Positions 41,096 to 51,390 of a DNA stretch of 64,000 nucleotides are shown piece after piece; positions within the stretch are counted from its first letter, which is position 1, and every line of letters begins with the position of its first letter. The translations under genes were made by a program, and so were the position numbers. Source of the stretch: an uncultured Aquimarina sp. (GTDB lineage: Bacteria; Bacteroidota; Bacteroidia; Flavobacteriales; Flavobacteriaceae). The stretch spans positions 1 through 64,000 of the forward strand of contig CANLMN010000009.1 in NCBI GenBank assembly GCA_947492105.1. The letters are read 5' to 3'. The notes below the pieces were generated by a model. It did no database searches and was not told where the DNA came from. It worked only from the letters and a program-made list of their open reading frames with translations.

Positions 41096-41938
41096 TTAAG
41101 ATCCCCATTCTTTCAAAGAATCTTTATTCATTTTTACGTAATCAGCATTTCCTGCTTTTTCTGCAGAAGCTAGTGAGCGCTTAGCTGAAGCTATAGCAGC
41201 TTTTGTTTTTCCTAATTTTGCTTCAATAAGTGATTTTTTGCGAAGCATCCAAAATGCTCCATCCCCACGCAATTCAACAGCCTTGGTAATCCATGTTAAT
41301 GCTTTTTCCAAATCCTTTCCTTCATCAAGGAAATAATTAGCTGCACTGTAATAATCTCCTGCTCCGGGACCATTTAGCGTTTTTTCAATACTAGCCATTG
41401 TAGTAACATCAGTAGGAACTTCTATTTTTATGGGTACATATAAAGTATCCCAAAGTAAATCCATCTCCGCAGAACCATTTTTGAGATTATCAAATACAAT
41501 CATAAAGTTTTCTATCTTAGAGGGTATTTTGATTGGTTTTACTGTAACCTTTAGAGCTACTTTGGTGTCATCCCACTTTTTTGGAGTACCCCAATTGTCA
41601 GTGTCAGAATAAAAAATTATCTCCCAAGCTGCTGCGCTTGGTTTCGTAAACAATGCATAAGCACCTTTTTTCAATTCCTTTCCTTCAATTTTTACATCAT
41701 CACTAAAAGAAATTACAGTGTTTTTATTCGCTCCAGTTCTCCAAACTTTGTCAAAAGGAACCAAATTCCCAAAAATATCTCGTTCTTTGACTCCCGGTCT
41801 CGAATATTCTACCTGAACATTTGTAAGACCTATAACCTGCTCTATTTTGGACTTAGGACTGGGTTGTGGTGATTTTACTTGTGCATAGGTAAATCCTGAT
41901 ATAACCAATGCAGCGCATATTGAAAGTACAGTTTTCAT
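41096..41938 (-). CDS. secreted DUF2911 protein with C-terminal helical repeat
   Basis: A 280-residue protein, start placed at MKTVLSICAALVISGFTYAQ (clear signal peptide). Residues about 25-170 match DUF2911: VQVEYSRPGVKERDIFGNLV, VWRTGANKNTVISFSDDVKI, LKKGAYALFTKPSAAAWEII, KKWDDTKVALKVTV. The C-terminal 100 residues are helical and TPR-like (AANYFLDEGKDLEKALTWIT, GDGAFWMLRKKSLIEAKLGK). The family is common in Bacteroidota with no known activity. Divergent from the aquaporin gene. Confidence 0.85.
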   Translation of the reverse strand: MKTVLSICAALVISGFTYAQVKSPQPSPKSKIEQVIGLTNVQVEYSRPGVKERDIFGNLVPFDKVWRTGANKNTVISFSDDVKIEGKELKKGAYALFTKPSAAAWEIIFYSDTDNWGTPKKWDDTKVALKVTVKPIKIPSKIENFMIVFDNLKNGSAEMDLLWDTLYVPIKIEVPTDVTTMASIEKTLNGPGAGDYYSAANYFLDEGKDLEKALTWITKAVELRGDGAFWMLRKKSLIEAKLGKTKAAIASAKRSLASAEKAGNADYVKMNKDSLKEWGS

Positions 41939-42052
41939 ATTTAATAGTATTTTTTTATTAAGATTAGTAACGAAATTATAAAAAGCCTTCAGAAGAAACG
42001 TTAACAAAACCTTAAAATAATGGTTTGTATATTTACAAAAAAAACATTGTAC

Positions 42053-42715
42053 ATGAAACGATACATTGCTGAAATTTTGGGCACTTTTTCTCTAGTCTTT
42101 TGTGGTACTGCAGCCATGGCTGTAAACGAAATCACTAATGGTATTGTGACACATCCTGGAGTTGCAATCACATGGGGGCTAATTGTAATGGCTATGATAT
42201 ATGCTTTTGGAGATATCTCTGGAGCCCATTTGAATCCTGCTGTGACCATTGCTTTTGCTTATGCCAAAAAATTCTCTTGGCGAGAAGTTCCAAAATATAT
42301 AATTGCACAAGTGCTTGGCGCCGTAATTGCAAGTATTTTTGTTTGGTTTCTTTTTCCCGAAAGTGCATATATAGGGGCGACTTTACCCACAATCGATCCT
42401 CTTCGGGCTTTTGTATTAGAAGTGTTACTAAGCTTTTTTTTGATGCTTGTAATTATCAATGTCTCTACTGGTGCCAAAGAAATAGGAGTTATTGCTGGTA
42501 TTGCTATAGGCGGCGTAGTTTTGCTAGAAGCAATGTTTGCTGGACCGATGACAAATGCATCTATGAATCCAGCCAGATCAATAGGGCCAGCATTGGTATC
42601 TGGTCATCTAGAACATCTTTGGTTATATTTATCAGCCCCAATATTGGGTATGATTCTTGCTGTTTCTAGTTGTAAATTAGTCAAAACAGATAATTGTTGT
42701 AATGAAAACTGTTAA
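42053..42715 (+). CDS. MIP family channel (aquaporin)
   Basis: A 220-residue channel starting at MKRYIAEILGTFSLVFCGTA, where the family's first helix begins. Six transmembrane helices and two NPA half-helices are visible: GAHLNPAVTIAFAY (NPA 1, near residue 65) and NASMNPARSIGPALVSG (NPA 2, near residue 180). The second NPA is followed by the selectivity-filter arginine. It conducts water and perhaps small neutral solutes. The protein ends in an unusual cysteine-rich tail, DNCCNENC, which could bind a thiophilic metal or metalloid; no arsenic genes are adjacent, so a metalloid role is only a possibility. Confidence 0.93.
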   Translation: MKRYIAEILGTFSLVFCGTAAMAVNEITNGIVTHPGVAITWGLIVMAMIYAFGDISGAHLNPAVTIAFAYAKKFSWREVPKYIIAQVLGAVIASIFVWFLFPESAYIGATLPTIDPLRAFVLEVLLSFFLMLVIINVSTGAKEIGVIAGIAIGGVVLLEAMFAGPMTNASMNPARSIGPALVSGHLEHLWLYLSAPILGMILAVSSCKLVKTDNCCNENC

Positions 42716-42810
42716 TTTTTTGAAAATAATAAGCTTTTCTGCCCATTTTTTCCGTTATAAAGGAATTCAAGACAGGGATTCTCTAGATAATTTGTACTTT
42801 TAACTTTTGT

Positions 42811-45096
42811 ATGCGCACAAAAACTATTATGATTTTCACAAAACCCTCTATACTTATACAAGGGATTCTGCTATTATTTAGCATCTCACTACAAGCACAA
42901 ATTACTCCAGAAATTTTCTGGAAGCCTACTAGTACCCTTACTAATAATTCAACTGATCTTCAAGACTCAGAACGGCACTATCAATTACATTATAGCGAAT
43001 TGGTAAAAAAAGTTCATAATGCTCCGTATAAAGACGCCACAATATTTAGCAAAAATAATTTAAATACTTTAGTTTCGTTTCCGGATCTACAAGGAAACTT
43101 TAAGACCTATCGTATCTTAAAACTACGTACAATGAGTTCTGAATTGTATCAAAAATACCCTATGATACATTCATTCATTGGTTTTGGCGTAGAGAATCCT
43201 CAACATATAATCCGTTTTACAATGGATTCACAAGGTATAAATGGAAAAGTGATTGATACTAATGGGATCTACTATATACAACAATTGCCCAAAACTACTG
43301 CCAATCGCTACAGTGTAACCACCGAACCCAATGAACCAAAGGAATTTAAAGAATTCAAATGTCAATTAAAAGCTACTCCCACCAAAACTGCTTCAAAAAG
43401 CACATTTTCGGAACAAAAACAAGCTCGCCCCAAACAACTCTTAATATTTAGATTAGCAGTTGCTGCTACGGGTGAATATTCTCAATATTTTATCCGCAAA
43501 GCGAATCTAGGAGCCAATGCATCAGATCAAGAAAAGAAAGCCGTTGTTTTGGCTGCAATCAACAAAACAGTTACCAACATAAATGAAATCTTTGAACGTG
43601 AACTATCTGTAACATTTCGATTGATTCCTAATAATGATAAAATACTATTTCTTGACCCAGATACAGATCCGTTTACAAATGAGTCTATACGGTCTATAGT
43701 AGAAGATGAAAGTCAAAATGTTTTTGACAGCGCTATAGGGTTTGACAATTATGATCTTGGACACGTTCTAGGAACAAATGATGGTATCAACGGATATGCA
43801 TCACTCAATGTAATTTGCAAAAACACAAAAGCTAAAGGGGCGACACAGTATTTCAGACCAGAGGGAATTTTTTTTGATGTAAATATTGTTGCACATGAAT
43901 TTGGCCATCAATTTGGAGCACGACACACTTTTAACAATGATTGTTTAGATGATGCTCGTCATCCATCCTCTGCTGTAGAACCTGGAAGCGGCACTACTAT
44001 CATGTCCTATGCGGGAATCTGTTCTCCTGACATTCAGGATGAAGTTGACCCCTATTTTCACGCAATCAGTTTGCAACAAATTTTTGATGTTACTAATAGC
44101 GTATCATCAGATTGTGGGATCGAAATCCAAACTATTGATAACGTTCCTCCAACGTTACCCGATCTACAAAACTACACTATTCCACATAGTACCCCTTTTG
44201 TATTAAATGTTACGGCGACAGATCAAGATCAAGATACACTTACCTACTGCTGGGAGCAACAAGATAATGGAATTGCGATTATGCCCCCGGAGCCCGAGGC
44301 TATCGTCGGTCCTTTATTCCGATCTGTCTTACCAACAAAATCGTCTCAGCGTTTTTTCCCATCCTACGAAGACGTTCTCAATGGTCGTATGAGTACAACT
44401 TGGGAAGTGCTACCCACTACTTCACGAGAGCTAAACTTTAGCCTTACGGCAAGAGACAATAATCCTTTGGGAGGCATGGCAACCATCAAAAAAACAAAAA
44501 TTAAGGTAGCAGAATCAGGACCGTTCCAAATCACTTCTCAAAATACAGCTGGTATCGTTTATGACCAAAAATCTATTCAACGAATCACATGGGACGTGGC
44601 AAAAACAAACGGTGCTGACATCAATGCCAAACATGTAAAAATTCTATTATCGTATGACAACGGAAAAACATTTGATACCGTACTATATGGAAGTAGTGAT
44701 AATGATGGAGAGGAACTAGTACGGATCCCTGAAAAAACAGGAAGTACACAATGTCGAATCAAAATTGTCCCCACAAACAATATATTTTATACTATAAATA
44801 GTAAACCTTTTGAAATAAGTAACATTGTAGAAGTTCCTAAAATCAAAAATGGAACCATCAAAATATTCCCTAATCCTAATGATGGTCGTTTTGTTATTAG
44901 TTTTGGCAGATTTACCACAGAAAAATCGCCTATCTCCGTTCAGATATTTAATATTTCTGGCAAACTTATGTTTCATAAAATCTTTAACAATTCGTTTAAT
45001 ACTATTTTGAGTTTTAAGGAGTATGCTACCGGAGTTTACCTTGTACGTGTGGTAAGAAACAATGAAGTTATTAACAAAAAATTAATTATTAAATAG
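42811..45096 (+). CDS. secreted reprolysin-like zinc metalloprotease, array copy 1, T9SS sorting domain
   Basis: A 761-residue protein with a signal peptide and a propeptide of about 200 residues; the catalytic domain begins near LLIFRLAVAATGEYSQYFIR. The zinc-binding helix HEFGHQFGARHTFNND is near residue 362 and the Met-turn TIMSYAGICSPD near residue 400, as in the M12B (reprolysin/ADAM) clan. A pair of beta-sandwich domains follows (SFVLNVTATDQDQDTLTYCW-like FVLNVTATDQDQDTLTYC; ITSQNTAGIVYDQKSIQRIT). The last 75 residues are a type A sorting domain (IKIFPNPNDGRFVISFG ... VYLVRVVRNNEVINKKLIIK). No P domain. First of five tandem paralogs. Confidence 0.92.
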   Translation: MRTKTIMIFTKPSILIQGILLLFSISLQAQITPEIFWKPTSTLTNNSTDLQDSERHYQLHYSELVKKVHNAPYKDATIFSKNNLNTLVSFPDLQGNFKTYRILKLRTMSSELYQKYPMIHSFIGFGVENPQHIIRFTMDSQGINGKVIDTNGIYYIQQLPKTTANRYSVTTEPNEPKEFKEFKCQLKATPTKTASKSTFSEQKQARPKQLLIFRLAVAATGEYSQYFIRKANLGANASDQEKKAVVLAAINKTVTNINEIFERELSVTFRLIPNNDKILFLDPDTDPFTNESIRSIVEDESQNVFDSAIGFDNYDLGHVLGTNDGINGYASLNVICKNTKAKGATQYFRPEGIFFDVNIVAHEFGHQFGARHTFNNDCLDDARHPSSAVEPGSGTTIMSYAGICSPDIQDEVDPYFHAISLQQIFDVTNSVSSDCGIEIQTIDNVPPTLPDLQNYTIPHSTPFVLNVTATDQDQDTLTYCWEQQDNGIAIMPPEPEAIVGPLFRSVLPTKSSQRFFPSYEDVLNGRMSTTWEVLPTTSRELNFSLTARDNNPLGGMATIKKTKIKVAESGPFQITSQNTAGIVYDQKSIQRITWDVAKTNGADINAKHVKILLSYDNGKTFDTVLYGSSDNDGEELVRIPEKTGSTQCRIKIVPTNNIFYTINSKPFEISNIVEVPKIKNGTIKIFPNPNDGRFVISFGRFTTEKSPISVQIFNISGKLMFHKIFNNSFNTILSFKEYATGVYLVRVVRNNEVINKKLIIK

Positions 45097-45325
45097 CCCC
45101 AAATCAAAAAATAAAGAATAATTTCGAATAAATTGTAAATTATTTAGTTATCTTAAAAGATTCGATTTATTTATTTTTTAAATCTCTTGAAAATACTTTT
45201 AGACCCCAAATGAATGTTATGATCTAAGAAGAATAAAAGTAGAGTAAAAAACTTTTTATAAAACCAACATTTTTTTTAATCAACTTATTAAATAGTGATT
45301 AAAAAATCTCAATTAACTGCCAACA

Positions 45326-47584
45326 ATGAAATTCATTAACCTACCATACTTACTTCTATTAGTATGTCAAATTTCTATCGGTCAACAAGCGTATTGGTCA
45401 GTAACACAAAATAACACTGCTGTTCAAAAACAACTAACACGAACCTCTAGAATTATCCAAAACTATCAATCATACAAATTGGATGAATCTGCACTCCGAA
45501 CATTATTAAGAGAGGTACCTCAGCGCGGAATCTATGGTGCAAAGAGAAAAGAAGTTCATATTAATTTCCCGACGGCATCAGGAGCGATTGTTTCTTACCA
45601 AATGGAAGAATTGCAAACACTTAACAAGGAACTCTCCAAAAAGTATCCCGAGTTAAGGACTTTCAGAGGTACTGCGCTTCAAAACCCTTTAAATTCTATT
45701 AGAATTGCTGTAGACCGTACGAAGATCCATGCCACCCTATTTGATTCGCAAAAGGGTGTTTATAACCTGGAAAAAACACCTAATACATCAGTATATATCC
45801 TATTTAAAAAAGGAGCCTCTTCAAACAACACCGTTGAATTCTCCAATTTTTCTTGCCAAACAAAAAATAATAATTTTGGAATAAAAAGGGCAGCAACAGC
45901 TCAAAAAAGCATCATAAATGATGGCAAACTAAGAAAATTTCGTTTGGCAATTGCCACAACTGGAGAGTATGCCCAATACCATATCAATAGAGCAAACTTA
46001 GACACCGCTTCTGATACCCAAAAAAAAGAAGCCGTATTAAGTGCTATTATGACCACAATGATGACGATCAATGAGCTTTTTGAAAATGAATTCTCTATAA
46101 CAATGGAGCTTGTCTCCAATAATGATCAAATTATATTTTTAGATGATGCTACGGACAATCTTAGTAATAACAATGTCGGTGTTTTAATAAATGAAAGTCA
46201 AACTGTAATTGATGCCAATATAGGCTCTTCTAATTATGACATTGGTCATACTTTCAGTACAGGAGCAGGTGGTCTTGCGGTACTTTCATCTCCATGTAGC
46301 TCTAACAAAGCCAAAGGAGTTACAGGCATAGAAAATCCTATAGGATCCGAGTTTGATTTGGATTTTGTGGCACATGAAATTGGACATCAATTTGGAGCTA
46401 ACCATACCCAAAACAATAATCAAGAACGCGTACTATCCACTTCTGTAGAACCAGGTAGTGGTTCTACCATTATGGGATATGCAGGTATATCATCCCCCAA
46501 CATTCAAGATGATAGTGACCCCTATTTTAACGCTGTAAATATTCGAGAAATCTGGAGATTTTTACAACGGGTAACCCCTGGAGGCAATTGTGGAGTTGTA
46601 GAAACAAACACCAATAATAATGCCCCGACCATCGGGGATATACCTGCCTCCTATACCATCCCCCACTCAACACCTTTTGTATTAAGTGTGGATGCAAGCG
46701 ACCCTGATAATGATGCTATCACTTATTGCTGGGAGCAACAAGATACTACTCCAGCTAATATGCCTCCCGAAGCTACGTCTGTCGATGGACCTATGTTCCG
46801 ATCATTATTGCCAACCACTGCCAAGGAACGTTTTTTCCCTCCATATCCTCAGATTCTTGCAGGAGAGCTAAAAACAGAGTGGCAAGTCGTTCCTCAGGTT
46901 GCTAGAGAATTAAATTTTACCCTTACTGTACGAGATAATAATGACGCAGGAGGACAAAACGCTTTAAAAGACGTTCTCGTAAATGTTGCCGATACTGGTC
47001 CTTTCAAAATAACATCGCAGAATACTCCTAATATTTCGTTTGATCAAAATGAAATCGCAACAATCACATGGGAAGCAGCGGGTACTACAGCAAATGGAAT
47101 TAATACGGATCTTGTTAATATTCTATTATCATATGATGGTGGAGAAACTTTTACAGAAGAATTAATCACAAATACTCGTAATGATGGTAGAGAAAGAGTG
47201 ACAATTCCAACTACACAAGCATCCAACAATTGTCGTATAAAAATTGTTCCTACAAATAATATTTATTTCACCATTAATACTACCAATTTTGCCATTACCG
47301 ACAAAATTATAACAGATCGAGCCCCTACAGGCACCATTATTGTTTCTCCGAATCCAACCACTACAGGGATCTTTGATGTCGATTTTGGAGAAAGAATTAC
47401 GTCACCAGAAATGGTCGTGGTAGAGGTTTTTGATCTTAGTGGAAAATCCTTATTTTCTGACACAGTGACCAATACTTTTGATACAATTGTTGACATTTCG
47501 GCAAATGCGTTTGGCTTATATATCGTAAGAGTTATACGTGGTAACGAAATTTTTACAGAAAAACTGTATTCAAAAGCACCATAA
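45326..47584 (+). CDS. secreted reprolysin-like zinc metalloprotease, array copy 2, T9SS sorting domain
   Basis: A 752-residue paralog with the same layout as copy 1: signal peptide, propeptide, catalytic domain starting near LRKFRLAIATTGEYAQYHIN, zinc helix HEIGHQFGANHTQNNN near residue 350, Met-turn TIMGYAGISSPN near residue 387, two beta-sandwich domains and a type A sorting domain (IIVSPNPTTTGIFDVDFG). Unlike the other four copies it lacks both the cysteine after the zinc helix (residue 366 is Gln) and the one after the Met-turn (residue 389 is Ser), pointing to loss of one disulfide. No P domain. Closest to copy 1. Confidence 0.92.
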   Translation: MKFINLPYLLLLVCQISIGQQAYWSVTQNNTAVQKQLTRTSRIIQNYQSYKLDESALRTLLREVPQRGIYGAKRKEVHINFPTASGAIVSYQMEELQTLNKELSKKYPELRTFRGTALQNPLNSIRIAVDRTKIHATLFDSQKGVYNLEKTPNTSVYILFKKGASSNNTVEFSNFSCQTKNNNFGIKRAATAQKSIINDGKLRKFRLAIATTGEYAQYHINRANLDTASDTQKKEAVLSAIMTTMMTINELFENEFSITMELVSNNDQIIFLDDATDNLSNNNVGVLINESQTVIDANIGSSNYDIGHTFSTGAGGLAVLSSPCSSNKAKGVTGIENPIGSEFDLDFVAHEIGHQFGANHTQNNNQERVLSTSVEPGSGSTIMGYAGISSPNIQDDSDPYFNAVNIREIWRFLQRVTPGGNCGVVETNTNNNAPTIGDIPASYTIPHSTPFVLSVDASDPDNDAITYCWEQQDTTPANMPPEATSVDGPMFRSLLPTTAKERFFPPYPQILAGELKTEWQVVPQVARELNFTLTVRDNNDAGGQNALKDVLVNVADTGPFKITSQNTPNISFDQNEIATITWEAAGTTANGINTDLVNILLSYDGGETFTEELITNTRNDGRERVTIPTTQASNNCRIKIVPTNNIYFTINTTNFAITDKIITDRAPTGTIIVSPNPTTTGIFDVDFGERITSPEMVVVEVFDLSGKSLFSDTVTNTFDTIVDISANAFGLYIVRVIRGNEIFTEKLYSKAP

Positions 47585-47632
47585 ATCACTACAACAACTC
47601 TCCTATAGGACTACATCTTGTTGTTTATTCTA

Positions 47633-47797
47633 AATTATATCAAATTAGCTATATAATGTCGCATATCACCTTGTTCTTTTTCCATCTAAATGCCTTGTTC
47701 ATATATTCCATAGCTAAGGCTATGCAATAGCATCACGGTGTTTTTTTTTAAAAAATAACAGTGTCATTAATACGAATTTATATAGCTAAATTGAATT
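47633..47797 (+). repeat. MITE-like palindromic repeat, family beta, complete copy
   Basis: About 160 bp with inverted ends: CAAATTAGCTATATAA at 47641-47656 and TTATATAGCTAAATTG at about 47778-47793. Inside are CCTTGTTCATATATTCC, the hairpin CATAGC-TAAG-GCTATG, and GTGTTTTT and CAGTGTCATTAATACGAAT tracts. A degenerate second copy follows at about 47800-47905. No reading frame is present; the rest of 47585-48296 holds only a short repeat (47947-47976) also found at 40653 and the promoter of protease copy 3. Confidence 0.7.
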
Positions 47798-48296
47798 GAA
47801 TACCTTGTTCAAATATTCCTTAGCTATAATACTAGACAATAACTTATAGTATTTTTACATCAAACAACAACATCATTAGTACAAATTTATAGACTCAAAA
47901 TGGTATAAAATGCAATCGTATGCCACATAATTTGAACAATTCTTTGCTAGTCTAAGCTATAAAATTCAAGCATCGCATTTTTATTCATAACCAAGAATCG
48001 TAAAACTCCTTCTATTGACATTCATCAAAATAATCTCAGTATTTTTCTTTTCTTCACAACACACACATTATTACAATAAAAACTTAATAATCAATTACTT
48101 AAAAACAACAAAACGTACCTAACCCATAGTATAGAACAACTATTTCGTACATCAAAATCAAGTTTCAGACTACACTAACCCTACAAAACACTCAATTCAT
48201 CGAATATTAAAACCGTACATACTAATTAGCTCAATATTATAGTTATACATATCTGACTTTGTAGTCAATATATTTTAAACCAACCTCAATAACATA

Positions 48297-51014
48297 ATGA
48301 AGTACGTCTTAAATCCATTTTTAGGAGTGTTAATGCTATGCCTTTTTTCTGTAACTAGTTACAGTCAATCTTGGCAAGAAACAAAAGAATCTGCTGCCAA
48401 GTCAGTTATAAATGAAAACAGCTTTTCTAAAATCAATACAGCTCAACATAAAAATTTTCAAGTTGATTATTCTTCTTTAAAAAAACTACTACACAAAGCT
48501 CCATTCCGAACTGCTAGCTCCATCATGAGTGGACAAATCGTAAAGTTTCCCACTCCCCAAGGGCAATTAGTACCATATCGCCTACAACGGGTTTTAACGA
48601 TGCACCCTGATTTGGCCGCCAAATATCCTGGCATTGCAAGTTATACTGGATATAGTACAAAAGATGTTACAAAAACTATCCGAATAACAGAAACCCCTAA
48701 TGGTATCCATGCGACTCTTAATTCAAACGAAAGTATCTCTTATGTTACACCTGTAGCATTAGGTGGTAAATCTTATAAGGTATATGACAAAAATGATATC
48801 ATACCAGATAGAGAAATGGGAAGATGTTTGATCGATGAAGAACAAACCTTGGACCATGATTTTTTTTACAAAAAAAACTCAACAAATGCTGTACAGGCAA
48901 TTTCTGATGGCAAATTCAGAACGCTCCGAATGGCCATAGTAACTACAGCAGAATTTTCTCAATATTACATCAACAAAGCCAAAGTTGGCAATGGGACAGA
49001 TCAAGAAAAAAAAGCAGCAGTAGTTGCGGGGCTTAATGTATTATTAAATTCATTAAACGATTTGTTTGAAGAAGAATTTTCGATCTCTATGGTTTTAATC
49101 CCAGATAATGACAAGATTATTTTCTTGGACTCCCAAACAGATGGTTTATCAAACAATAATACTACGGCAATGTTGAACGAAGGTAATGCGATCATGAATG
49201 AAAAGATTGGTCTAAAAAATTTCGATATTGGACATACTTTGTACCAACGAAATGGTGGCGGTGGCGGTGTAGCTAGTTTCTTTGCTCCTTGTAATTCTAG
49301 AGACAGAGGACGTGCTGTATCGGGACAACCAATACCCGAAGGAGATGGTTTTGTCTATACCCTCTGGGCCCATGAGGTGGGACACCAATTTACAGGAGCT
49401 CATACTTTTAATAATTCTTGTAATGAGAATAGAGACGAAAGAGGAGGCAGTGTAGAACCTGGTAGTGGCTCAACGATTATGTCCTATGCAGGTATTTGCG
49501 CCCCGAATATACAACGAAGAGAAGATCGCCATTTTCATGGACTCAGCCACAAACAAATCAGCCAATATATCATAGAAAGAGTTAACCCAAGTAATACATG
49601 CGGAGTCACCGTAATAGAGAACAATAACAGTGCACCCGTAATTGCAAAAACTCCGGATTACACAATTCCTACTGATACACCATTTGTATTATCAGCAGCT
49701 GCCACAGATGCTGACAATGATATTTTGACGTATCAATTTGATCAAATGGACTCAGAAATCACTCCTGCTCCGCCACAGGCAACAGCAGAAAAGGGTCCAG
49801 TTTTCAGATCTATTTTCCCTACTACAAAACCATTTCGTTATTTCCCTAGTATGCCTGACATTCTAAATAATAACTTAGCTCCAAAATGGGAAGTTATCCC
49901 AAGTGTAAGCCGAAAAATGAAATTTACTGTTACCGTAAGAGATGTACGCAACAACTTGGGATCACAATCTGCTTTTAGTGATTTTAATGTAAATTTTGTC
50001 AAAACAGCCCCTTTCAAAGTTACTTCACAAAACGAAAACACTATAAGCTGGATCTCTGGTGAGCAACATGAAATCACTTGGGATGTCGCTGGTACAACTG
50101 CAAATGGTATCGACACACAAAATGTCACTGTATTGCTAACAACTAATGGAGGAAAATCTTTTGATACAGTACTTGCTGCTAGCACACCGAATGATGGCGC
50201 GCACACCATAACGATACCTAACAACATAACTTCTCAAAACGCTAGAATTATGGTCAAAGCAATAGACAATGTCTTTTTTGCATTGAACCGTACTCCCATC
50301 CAAATTAACGTAGACTGTAATGATTTTTCTAATACGGAAAGCATATTTATTCCAGATACAAATGAAGTAGCTACATCCTCTATTAATGTAAACGAGAAAG
50401 AAAATAGTGATTTGGTTAGCTTAAAAGTGACATTGGATATGGAACACAGATGGGTAGGAGATTTAACTATAAAACTCGTACACCCCAATGGAACAGAAAT
50501 CACATTATGGAAAAACAACTGTAACAGCAGAGATGTTCCACCAAATGGATTTGTCTTTGATGACTCTGCCAGTCCAATAAGTTGTCCTGAAAATTTGAAA
50601 TCAGCTTATGCTCCCGTAGATAAACTATCTAATCTGCAAGGACTAAAAATTAACGGAACATGGAAATTATTGATACAAGATAATACTCGTGGAGAAGCTG
50701 GTCGTCTGAACAGTTGGAAAATGGATATATGTACAGGAGATACCACAAATCTAAGTGTAACGAATTTCAATACACTCAAAGGAACCCAAATCTATCCTAA
50801 TCCTAATAACGGTGTTTTTACAGCTGATTTTGGAAAAAACAATGCTTCTGTATATAAAATAACATTATTTGACCTTTTGGGAAGAAAAATTTTTAATGCA
50901 AATTATAACAATGCTAAAAGTCTTATAAATATTCAAAACATTAGTAAAGGAAACTATTTATTATTGTTAGAAACGGAAGGCAAAAAAGCTTTGAACAAGA
51001 TTGTCATTGAATAA
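48297..51014 (+). CDS. secreted reprolysin-like zinc metalloprotease, array copy 3, P domain and T9SS sorting domain
   Basis: A 905-residue paralog: signal peptide, propeptide of about 200 residues (MHPDLAAKYPGIASYTGYST, TIRITETPNGIHATLNSNES), catalytic domain from FRTLRMAIVTTAEFSQYYIN, zinc helix HEVGHQFTGAHTFNNSC near residue 359, Met-turn TIMSYAGICAPN. After two beta-sandwich domains it has a P/Homo B domain (about residues 695-820: LVSLKVTLDMEHRWVGDLTI, LVHPNGTEITLWKNNC, GTWKLLIQDNTRGEAGRLNS) and a C-terminal type A sorting domain (IYPNPNNGVFTADFG). All catalytic residues are intact. Very similar to copy 4. Confidence 0.93.
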   Translation: MKYVLNPFLGVLMLCLFSVTSYSQSWQETKESAAKSVINENSFSKINTAQHKNFQVDYSSLKKLLHKAPFRTASSIMSGQIVKFPTPQGQLVPYRLQRVLTMHPDLAAKYPGIASYTGYSTKDVTKTIRITETPNGIHATLNSNESISYVTPVALGGKSYKVYDKNDIIPDREMGRCLIDEEQTLDHDFFYKKNSTNAVQAISDGKFRTLRMAIVTTAEFSQYYINKAKVGNGTDQEKKAAVVAGLNVLLNSLNDLFEEEFSISMVLIPDNDKIIFLDSQTDGLSNNNTTAMLNEGNAIMNEKIGLKNFDIGHTLYQRNGGGGGVASFFAPCNSRDRGRAVSGQPIPEGDGFVYTLWAHEVGHQFTGAHTFNNSCNENRDERGGSVEPGSGSTIMSYAGICAPNIQRREDRHFHGLSHKQISQYIIERVNPSNTCGVTVIENNNSAPVIAKTPDYTIPTDTPFVLSAAATDADNDILTYQFDQMDSEITPAPPQATAEKGPVFRSIFPTTKPFRYFPSMPDILNNNLAPKWEVIPSVSRKMKFTVTVRDVRNNLGSQSAFSDFNVNFVKTAPFKVTSQNENTISWISGEQHEITWDVAGTTANGIDTQNVTVLLTTNGGKSFDTVLAASTPNDGAHTITIPNNITSQNARIMVKAIDNVFFALNRTPIQINVDCNDFSNTESIFIPDTNEVATSSINVNEKENSDLVSLKVTLDMEHRWVGDLTIKLVHPNGTEITLWKNNCNSRDVPPNGFVFDDSASPISCPENLKSAYAPVDKLSNLQGLKINGTWKLLIQDNTRGEAGRLNSWKMDICTGDTTNLSVTNFNTLKGTQIYPNPNNGVFTADFGKNNASVYKITLFDLLGRKIFNANYNNAKSLINIQNISKGNYLLLLETEGKKALNKIVIE

Positions 51015-51063
51015 CACATTCATTCCAAAAGATAATGTCTAGAAGTAATTAGAAAGTCTTTTT

Positions 51064-51107
51064 AAAAGAGTAGTCATTCATAAAAACATGATTGATTACT
51101 CTTTTTT
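51064..51107 (+). terminator. intrinsic terminator of protease copy 3
   Basis: Stem AAAAGAGTAGTCATTCAT with ATGATTGATTACTCTTTT (few mismatches) followed by a T-run, 50 bp after the stop. The remaining gene-free sequence to 51390 shows nothing else. Confidence 0.8.
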
Positions 51108-51390
51108 ATTACAATTTCAAAAATTTAGCAATAGCAATTTTTAAGGAACCCGATAGAAAAAACGAGTTTGGCTCGTAGAATTATCTTATCTAAAAAAAAC
51201 AGCTAAAAACGCAAGAATAAAACAACAACTCAAAAATAATGCTTAGCCCCCTTCTCCTCTCGCAAACAAAGCTTCTAAAAAATGGCTAAAAACCAACAAG
51301 TCTAGCCTTCACTATAAATTAACGCTTTAACCATTATACTAAAACTGAAACTCATATTCAATTCAATTAATTTAAACCAACACATATATC

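Noticed and set aside
49838-50227. long minus-strand frames opposite the protease genes (also 52932-53456 and others)
   Set aside because: They recur at equivalent places in each paralog because the sense genes are homologous; no signals of translation and no homology expected.
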